Source: Gramella sp. Hel_I_59 (GTDB taxonomy: Bacteria; Bacteroidota; Bacteroidia; Flavobacteriales; Flavobacteriaceae). From it: DNA of 64,000 nt. The position numbers and the translations under genes are program-made. The stretch's first letter is position 1. Each line of letters opens with the position of its first letter. Location of the stretch: the NCBI RefSeq assembly GCF_006714895.1, contig NZ_VFME01000001.1, positions 1,674,001 to 1,738,000 of the forward strand, given 5' to 3'. The notes below the pieces were generated by a model that did no database searches, was not told the DNA's origin, and saw only the letters and a program-made list of their open reading frames with translations. This document shows, piece after piece, positions 8,745-18,600 of this stretch.

Positions 8745-9641
8745 TTAGAAGAAACGTGGAGATTTGTATCTGGTATTTTTAAATCTGAATTCGTAGATAA
8801 GAATGAATTCATGGGATCCGGAAGTATATGGCTGAATATCTGAAATTGAATATTCATACGCATAGCCTGCTCTGAAGCCTGGAAATAACTGTACATCCAG
8901 AAAAGCTCCAATGGCATCATCTATTCTATAATTCGCTCCCAGATAAAACTTCTCATTTAATATAGCCGTTGCAGTCATGTCTACTGAAAGCGGTGCTCCC
9001 AGAGTGGCCTTTACCAGAGTAGAAGGGCGTAGTTTCAGGTTATCGCTTACATCAAACACATAACCAGCTGTTAAGTAATAGTGCACTTGTTCCAGTGCTC
9101 GAAACTCATCAAGTTCATTGTTATCTTTATTGATCAGTTTTGGAGCAGATAAACCAACATACCAGTTCTGTGCTGAAAGATATGCACCTGCACCAAAGTT
9201 TGGAGTCCATCTATTGAAGTCATCTGCAAAAAATGGATCTGTTCCTATGGTAGGATCATCCAGACCATAGTAATACGCTCCAGCCTTAAGACCCAGTCTT
9301 AAAGACACATCTGCACTTAAGTCTACTCTATAAGAGAAATCACCATAAACAAAAGTGGTATTTTCATCACCAATCTTATCGTTGATAACCGATAATCCCA
9401 AACCGATCTTGTCATTTCGCAACGGCGAGTTGATAGAGAGCGTTTGCGTTACTGGTGCTCCATCTACACCAACCCATTGGTTTCGGTTAAGTGCAGTAAT
9501 GGAGAACCCATCTCTACTACCTGCATAAGCGGGGTTGATAGAAACCGTGTTATACATATATTGAGTAAACTGAGGGAGCTGCTGCGAAAATCCTGGGGCC
9601 GCAACAAATAGCATTAATATAATTAGATAAACTTTTTTCAT
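8745..9641 (-). CDS. PorP/SprF family type IX secretion outer-membrane protein
   Basis: A 298-residue outer-membrane beta-barrel with signal peptide (about 1-19, ending GFSQQ) and the family opening LPQFTQYMYNTVSINPAYAGSRDG-like sequence, which is diagnostic of PorP/SprF. Alternating aromatic beta-strands run to a C-terminal strand rich in Phe and Arg (YEFRFKNTRYKSPRFF). In flavobacteria, SprF is needed to put the giant adhesin SprB on the surface, and PorP-like proteins generally pair with cargo carrying the type B C-terminal domain. Here the gene lies only 12 bases after the giant adhesin, whose C terminus is exactly such a domain, and 16 bases before the OmpA-family gene. The pairing is therefore well supported, although I assign no species-level gene name. 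Confidence 0.92.
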   Translation of the reverse strand: MKKVYLIILMLFVAAPGFSQQLPQFTQYMYNTVSINPAYAGSRDGFSITALNRNQWVGVDGAPVTQTLSINSPLRNDKIGLGLSVINDKIGDENTTFVYGDFSYRVDLSADVSLRLGLKAGAYYYGLDDPTIGTDPFFADDFNRWTPNFGAGAYLSAQNWYVGLSAPKLINKDNNELDEFRALEQVHYYLTAGYVFDVSDNLKLRPSTLVKATLGAPLSVDMTATAILNEKFYLGANYRIDDAIGAFLDVQLFPGFRAGYAYEYSISDIQPYTSGSHEFILIYEFRFKNTRYKSPRFF

Positions 9642-9653
9642 GGTTTCCCTTTT

Positions 9654-12600
9654 TTATTTAGTTCCTAAGTAAATATAACCTTGAATTGGTTCGAAGTTAC
9701 CTTCTCTTATTTCCAGAACATAGAAGTATGTTCCTGATGGCAATTGATTTGAGCTTGTGAATGACGAGTCTGAGTATCCATCCCAGTTATTCTGGTAGTT
9801 TTTAGCATCGAATACTTTAGCACCCCATCTATTAAATATCTTAAGATCGTATGTGAAACCACATGCAATGTCTGTATCTATGGTAAAGAAATCGTTGATG
9901 TTATCACCATTTGGAGTTACTGCTTTAGAGATGCTATCTCTTACATCTTCAACACTACAGTCTAAAACCACACAGTCATCGTTGATCATTACGGTTACGA
10001 ATGTACTTTGTGTACAGTTGCCATCGATTTGCAATTCGAAAGTATATGTTCCAAGTTCCAGAGAGCCTGGAGTTACAAATCCGTTATCAAGTGTTCCTGT
10101 GTTATCTGTATCTATCCAATTTCCAACATCTTCGTTATCTGCAATTAGATCGAAAAGATTGAAAGCTGAATCATCGATACAAAGATCAACCACTCCATTA
10201 TCGATTAGTACAATATCTTCAGCAACTGGTTCTGCCAGCACGATCGTAGTAAGATCAGACAATTGACCAAACTCATCCTGAGCAACCACATCATAGGTTC
10301 CTGGACTTAAGTTTGTAAATACTCCGTTCGCCTGGTAGGTTTCACCATCTATGCTATAAGTTAATCCATTTTGAACGTCTACCGTGATCGTTCCTGTTGG
10401 TTCTGAACAGCTCGGTTGTACCACATCTACTTCAGGAGCAGCCGGTGGAGCAGGAGCAGGTTCTTCTTCAACGGTCACTGTAAAGCTACATTCTGAAGTA
10501 TTTCCAGAAGCATCAGTCGCTTCAAAAGTGATCGTGGTCACACCTAGAGGAAACTCTTCACCTGAAGCAATTCCACTAGTCATAGTGATGGTCTCTCCAG
10601 AACAGTTATCTGTCGTTTGAGCCATACTGTATTCCACAATACTACTTTCTATTCCGAAACCAACTGTTACGGTGATATTCTCAGGACACTCTATTACAGG
10701 AGCTTCATTATCTATCACCGCTACAGTGAAAGTAGAAGTTGACGTATTTCCGTTATTATCGGTTGCTGTGTAAGTAACAGTTGTGGTTCCAATCGGAAAC
10801 TCACTTCCAGATTCCATACCTTCAGTCAAAGTAACTTCCGCTAATTCACAGTTATCTGTAGCAGTAGGAGCTTCATAGGTTACAACAGCGCCACATATTC
10901 CGGCATCATTGTTTACAGTGATATTCTCTAAAGCTTCAAGTTCCGGTGCCTGATCATCGGTAACAGTAATATCGAATGAACATTCAGACGTATTTCCTGC
11001 AGCATCGGTAACAGTGAATGTTACAGTTGTTGTTCCTACAGGGAAGGTTTCTCCTGAAGCCAGGCCAGCAGTTTGAGATACCGTAAATTCTCCAGAATTA
11101 TCAGATCCCTGAGGTGTGTTAAATTCAACGACAGCACCACAAATATCCTCATCATTGCTTATTTCAATATCATCCTGGCAAACGATTGTTGGATCTTCGT
11201 TGTCTTCTACCGTTACAGTAAAGCTACATTCTGAAGTATTTCCAGCAGCATCGGTAGCTGTAAAGGTTACGGTGGTAGTTCCAATCTCGAATTGAGATCC
11301 AGAAACCGGTCCGGCAGTTTGTTCTACAGTCACCTCGCAATTATCAGTTGCAGTAGCATCTTCAAAATTAACTGTTGCATAAGAAACGCCAGTTTCAGTA
11401 TTAATAGTCATATTCGCTGGACAGCTGATTTCAGGAGCTTCGTTATCATTTACAGTTACCGTAAAGCTTTCTGTAGTTGTATTACCAGCAACATCGGTTA
11501 CAGTATAAGTTACGGTGGTAGTACCAACAGGGAATTCAGATCCTGAAGTAAGACCTTCGGTAACTTCTACAGATTCCAGTTCACAATTATCAGTTGCTCC
11601 AATTATTCCGAAGTCTACAACGGCGCCACATACTCCCGGGTCATTGTTCACTGTGATATCCTCCATTTCTTCTACTACAGGAGCTTCAGAATCTGTTACG
11701 ATCACATCAAAGCTGCAGAAGCTTGTATTTCCAGAAGCATCGGTAGCAGTAAAGCTTACAGTCGTAGTTCCTACAGGGAAAGTTTCTCCTGAAGCCAGGC
11801 CAGCAGTTTGAGACACCGTAAATTCTCCAGAATTATCAGAGCCGTGCGGTGTATTAAATTCAACAACAGCACCACAAATATCCTCGTCATTGCTTATTTC
11901 GATGTCATCCTGGCAAACGATCGTTGGATCTTCGTTGTCTTCTACTGTTACAGTAAAGCTACATTCTGAAGTATTTCCAGCAGCATCGGTAGCTGTAAAG
12001 GTTACGGTGGTAGTTCCAATCTCGAATTGAGATCCGGAAGCCGGTCCGCCAGTTTGTTCTACAGTTACCTCGCAATTATCGGTTGCAGTTGCATTTTCAA
12101 AATCTACTATTGCATAAGAAACGCCAGTTTCAGTATCAATAGTCATATTGGCTGGACAATTGATTTCCGGAACCTCGTTGTCAGTTACAGTTACTGTAAA
12201 GCTTTCTGTAGTTGTATTCCCAGCAACATCGGTTACAGTATAAGTTACGGTGGTAGTACCAACAGGGAATTCAGATCCGGAAGTAAGACCTTCGGTCACT
12301 TCAACAGATTCCAGTTCACAATTATCAGTTGCTCCAATCATTCCGAAGTCTACAACTGCGCCACATACTCCAGCATCGTTGTTAACTGTAATGTTCTCCA
12401 TTTCTTCTACTACAGGAGCTTCAGAATCTGTTATGATCACATCAAAGCTACAGAAGCTTGTGTTTCCAGCGGCATCGGTGGCAGTAAAGCTTACCGTCGT
12501 AGTTCCTACAGGAAATGTTTCTCCTGAAGCAGGACCGCTAGTTTGCTCTAAGCTTACATCACCAGAATTATCAGATATTTCAGGAAGTGTGAAGTTTATA

Positions 12601-15600
12601 GCTGCTCCACAAATACCTGGATCATTTTCCTGATTAATTGTTTCAGGACAAACGATTGTTGGATCTTCATTGTCTTCTACCGTTACAGTAAAGCTACATT
12701 CTGTAGTATTTCCAGCAGCATCAGTTGCTGTAAAGGTTACGGTGGTAGTTCCAATCTCGAATTGAGATCCGGAAACCGGTCCGCCAGTTTGTTGTACAGT
12801 CACCTCGCAATTATCGGTTGCAGTAGCATTGTCAAAATTAACTGTTGCATAAGAAACGCCAGTTTCAGTATCAATAGTCATATTCGCCGGACAGCTGATT
12901 TCAGGAGCTTCGTTATCATTTACAGTTACCGTAAAGCTTTCTGTAGTTGTATTACCAGACACATCGGTTACAGTATAAGTTACAGTGGTAGTGCCAACAG
13001 GGAATTCAGATCCTGAAGTAAGACCTTCGGTAACTTCAACAGATTCCAGTTCACAATTATCAGTTGCTCCAATCATTCCGAAGTCTACAACGGCGCCACA
13101 TACTCCAGCATCGTTATTAACTGTAATGTCCTCCATTTCTTCTACTACAGGAGCTTCAGTATCTGTTACGATCACATCAAAGCTACAGAAGCTTGTATTG
13201 CCAGCGGCATCGGTAGCAGTAAAGCTAACCGTCGTAGTTCCTACAGGAAATGTTTCCCCTGAAGCAGGACCGCTAGTTTGAAGAATAGTTGCACCTTCAG
13301 CATTATCGGTAAATTCCGGAATTGTAAAGTCTACAACAGCTCCACAAACACCAGGATAGTTGTTAAGATCTAGATTTTCTGGACAGGTAATTTCTGGTCC
13401 TTCAGTATCATTAACCGTGATTGTTACCGTCGCAGTATCTGTTCCACCATTTCCATCAGAAATACTGTATTCGAAAGTATCTACACCCGTGAAGCTATCT
13501 TTAGGAGTATAAGTTATTGTTCCGTTAATATTAATCACAACCTCTCCGTACTCTGGAGTTGTAGTTTCGGTAACCACTAGATCACCACCATCAATATCAG
13601 AATCATTGTCCAAAACTGAAATAGTTACAGCAGTATCCTGATCTGTGGTTGCAGAATCATCTACAGCAATTGGATCGTCATTAACCGGATTTACTGTAAC
13701 TGTTACCGTAGCAGTATCAGTTAAACCATCTTCATCTCTAATCGTGTAGTCGAAAGAATCGGTTCCGTTGAAGTTCTCATTAGGTATATATGTAATAGTA
13801 CCGTCATTGTTGATTACTACTGTTCCGTTTTCAGGAGTTGTAGTAGACACTACGCTAAGATCATCACCATCTGGATCAGAATCGTTATCGAGTACAGAAA
13901 CAGTTATTGCATTGTCTTCATCTGTCTCAACAGCATCGTCTACAGCAATCGGAGCATCATTTTCAGCACCTACAGTTACTGTTACCGTTGCAGTATCAGT
14001 TCCACCATTACCATCAGAAATAGTGTACTTAAAAGAATCTGTTCCATTGAAGTTTTCATTCGGAGTATATGTTACTACGCCATTCTCATCGATAGTTACG
14101 GTTCCATTGGCAGGTTCCTGAGCCTCAGAGATTGTTACTGTAAGCTCATCACCATCAGGATCAGAATCATTATTAAGAACAGTGATCTCAACTGGAGTAT
14201 CTTCAGAAGTTGAAGCCGAATCATCTACAGCAATAGGAGCATCATTCTCAGCACCAATAGTTACGATTACCGTAGCGGTATCAGTTCCACCGTTACCGTC
14301 AGAAATAGTGTAATCGAAAGAATCTGTGCCGTTAAAGTTTTCATTCGGCGTATAAGTTACTGTACCGTCATTGTTGATTACCGCTGAACCGTTTTCAGGC
14401 TCTGTAACTTCAATAACTGTTAGTTCATCACCATCAGGATCAGAATCGTTATTAAGAACAGTGATCTCTACTGGAGTATCTTCAGTTGTTGAAGCCGAAT
14501 CATCTAGAGCAATAGGAGCATCATTCTCAGCACCAATAGTTACGGTTACCGTAGCGGTATCAGTTCCACCGTTACCGTCAGAAATAGTGTAATCGAAAGA
14601 ATCTGTGCCGTTAAAGTTTTCATTCGGCGTATAAGTTACTGTACCGTCATTGTTGATTACCGCTGAACCGTTTTCAGGCTCTGTAACTTCAGTAACTATT
14701 AGTTCATCACCATCAGGATCAGAATCGTTATTAAGAACAGTGATCTCGACTGGAGTATCTTCAGTTGTTGAAGCCGAATCATCTACAGCAATAGGAGCAT
14801 CATTCTCAGCACCAATAGTTACGGTTACCGTAGCGGTATCAGTTCCACCGTTACCGTCAGAAATAGTGTAATCGAAAGAATCTGTGCCGTTAAAGTTTTC
14901 ATTCGGCGTATAAGTTACTGTACCGTCATTGTTGATTACCGCTGAACCGTTTTCAGGCTCTGTAACTTCAGTAACTATTAGTTCATCACCATCGGGATCA
15001 GAATCGTTATTAAGAACAATGATCTCAACTGGAGTATCTTCAGAAGTTGAAGCCGAATCATCTACAGCAATAGGAGAATCATTCTCAGCACCAATAGTTA
15101 CGGTTACCGTAGCGGTATCAGTTCCACAATTTCCATTAGTAACTGCATATTCAAAAGTATCAGTTCCATTGAAGTTTTCAATTGGAGAATAAGAAAATGT
15201 GTTATCCTGATTTTGGGTTACAGTACCATTTGACGGCTGAGTGAAAGAAACGATGTCTAATTCTCCATCTTCTGGATTAAAGTCATTAGAAAGAACATTA
15301 ATATCTACTGAATTGTCTTCATCAGTAGAAGCTGAATCATTATTCGCAATTGCTCCGAATGGTTGCTCCTGAATTACTACTGAAGTAGCTGGTGAAATAC
15401 AACCATCAGCATTTTTAGCAGTTACATTATATGTACCAGCGGCAAGACCTGTAAAAGATCCGCTTGTTTGGTAATCAGTTTCATTGATGCTATAGGTAAA
15501 TCCTTGAGTAGTCGTTACAGTGATGGATCCAGTTGCAGTTTCACAAGTTGGTTGAACTGTATCGGAAACTACTGGAGCATCCGGAGTATTTGGCTGCTCT

Positions 15601-18600
15601 TGAATTACTACTGAAGTAGCTGGTGAAATACAACCATCAGCATTTTTAGCAGTTACATTATATGTTCCAGCGGCAAGACCTGTAAAAGATCCGCTTGTTT
15701 GGTAATCAGTTTCATTGATGCTATAGGTAAATCCTTGAGTAGTCGTTACAGTGATGGATCCAGTTGCAGTTTCACAAGTTGGTTGAACTGTTTCAGAAAC
15801 TACTGGAGCATCCGGAGTGTTTGGTTGCTGATTAATAGATACTAAAGTAGCTGGAGAAATACAACCATCAGCATTTTTAGCAGTTATATTATAAGTTCCA
15901 GCGGCAAGACCTGTAAAAGATCCGCTTGTTTGGTAATCACCACCAATACTATATTGAAGACCATTTACTGTAGTTACAGTGAAAGAACCAGTTGCAGTTT
16001 CACAAGTTGGTTGAACTGTTTCAGAAACTACTGGAGCATCCGGAGTGTTTGGTTGCTGATTAATAGATACTAAAGTAGCTGGAGAAATACAACCATCAGC
16101 ATTTTTAGCAGTTACATTGTATGTTCCAGCGGCAAGACCTGTAAAAGATCCGCTTGTTTGGTAATCACCACCAATACTATATTGAAGACCATTTACTGTA
16201 GTTACAGTGAAAGAACCAGTTGCAGTTTCACAAGTTGGTTGAACTGTATCGGAAACTACTGGAGCATCCGGAGTGTTTGGTTGCTCCTGAATTACTACTG
16301 AAATAGCTGGTGAAATACATCCATCAGCATTTTTAGCAGTTACATTGTATGTTCCGGCGGCAAGACCTGTAAAAGATCCGCTTGTTTGGTAATCACCACC
16401 AATACTATATTGAAGATCATTTACTGTAGTTACAGTGATGGATCCAGTTGCAGTTTCACAAGTTGGTTGAACTGTATCGGAAACTACTGGAGCATCTGGA
16501 GTATTTGGCTGCTGATTAATAGATACTGAAGTAGCTGGTGAAATACATCCATCAGCATTTTTAGCAGTTACATTGTATGTTCCGGCGGCAAGACCTGTAA
16601 AAGATCCGCTTGTTTGGTAATCACCACCAATACTATATTGAAGATCATTTACTGTAGTTACAGTGATGGATCCAGTTGCAGTTTCACAAGTTGGTTGAAC
16701 TGTATCGGAAACTACTGGAGCATCCGGAGTATTTGGCTGCTCTTGAATTACTACTGAAGTAGCTGGTGAAATACATCCATCAGCATTTTTAGCAGTTACA
16801 TTGTATGTACCAGCGGCAAGACCTGTAAAAGATCCGCTTTCCTGGTAATCGCCACCAATACTATATTGAAGACCATTTACTGTATTAACAGTGAAAGAAC
16901 CAGTTGCAGTTTCACAAGTTGGTTGAACTGTATCGGAAACTACTGGGGCATCTGGAGTGTTTGGTTGCTGATTAATAGATACTAAAGTAGCTGGAGAGAT
17001 ACATCCATCAGCATTTTTAGCAGTTACATTGTATGTGCCAGCGGCAAGACCTGTAAAAGATCCGCTTGTTTGGTAATCACCACCGATACTATATTGAAGA
17101 CCATTTACTGTAGTTACAGTAAAAGATCCAGTTGCAATTTCACAAGTTGGTTGAACTGTTTCAGAAACTACTGGAGCATCTGGAGTGTTTGGTTGCTCCT
17201 GAATTACTACTGAAGTAGCTGGAGAGATACATCCATCAGCATTTTTAGCAGTTACATTGTATGTACCAGCGGCAAGACCTGTAAAAGATCCGCTTTCCTG
17301 GTAATCGCCACCAATACTATATTGAAGACCATTTACTGTATTTACAGTGAAAGAACCAGTTGCAGTTTCACAAGTTGGTTGAACTGTATCGGAAACTACT
17401 GGAGCATCCGGAGTGTTTGGTTGCTCCTGAATTACTACTGAAGTAGCTGGTGAGATACATCCATCCGCATTTTTAGCAATTACATTATATGTACCAGCAG
17501 CAAGACCTGTAAAAGATCCGCTTGTTTGGTAATCAGTTTCATTGATGCTATAGGTAAATCCTTGAGTAGTCGTTACAGTGATGGATCCAGTTGCAGTTTC
17601 ACAAGTTGGTTGAACTGTTTCAGAAACTACTGGAGCATCCGGAGTGTTTGGTTGCTGATTAATAGATACTAAAGTAGCTGGAGAAATACAACCATCAGCA
17701 TTTTTAGCAGTTATATTATAAGTTCCAGCGGCAAGACCTGTAAAAGATCCGCTTGTTTGGTAATCACCACCAATACTATATTGAAGACCATTTACTGTAT
17801 TTACAGTGAAAGAACCAGTTGCAGTTTCACAAGTTGGTTGAACTGTATCGGAAACTACTGGAGCATCTGGAGTGTTTGGTTGCTGATTAATAGATACTGA
17901 AGTAGCTGGTGAAATACAACCGTCAGCATTTTTAGCAGTTACATTATATGTTCCAGCGGCAAGACCTGTAAAAGATCCGCTTTCCTGGTAATCACCACCA
18001 ATACTATATTGAAGACCATTTACTGTAGTTACAGTGAAAGAACCAGTTGCAGTTTCACAAGTTGGTTGAACTGTTTCAGAAACTACTGGAGCATCCGGAG
18101 TATTTGGCTGCTCTTGAATTACTACTGAAGTAGCTGGTGAAATACATCCATCAGCATTTTTAGCAGTTACATTATATGTTCCAGCGGCAAGACCTGTAAA
18201 AGATCCGCTTTCCTGGTAATCACCACCAATACTATATTGAAGACCATTTACTGTAGTTACAGTGAAAGAACCAGTTGCAGTTTCACAAGTTGGTTGAACT
18301 GTTTCAGAAACTACTGGAGCATCCGGAGTGTTTGGTTGCTGATTAATAGATACTAAAGTAGCTGGAGAGATACATCCATCAGCATTTTTAGCAGTTACAT
18401 TGTATGTGCCAGCGGCAAGACCTGTAAAAGATCCGCTTGTTTGGTAATCACCACCGATACTATATTGAAGACCATTTACTGTAGTTACAGTAAAAGATCC
18501 AGTTGCAATTTCACAAGTTGGTTGAACTGTTTCAGAAACTACTGGAGCATCTGGAGTGTTTGGTTGCTCCTGAATTACTACTGAAGTAGCTGGTGAAATA

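Noticed and set aside
9853..15192. Many plus-strand open frames of 73-166 codons inside the adhesin gene
   Set aside because: They are shadows of the repetitive adhesin reading frame on the minus strand: they recur with the repeat period and have Ser/Val/Thr-biased composition.
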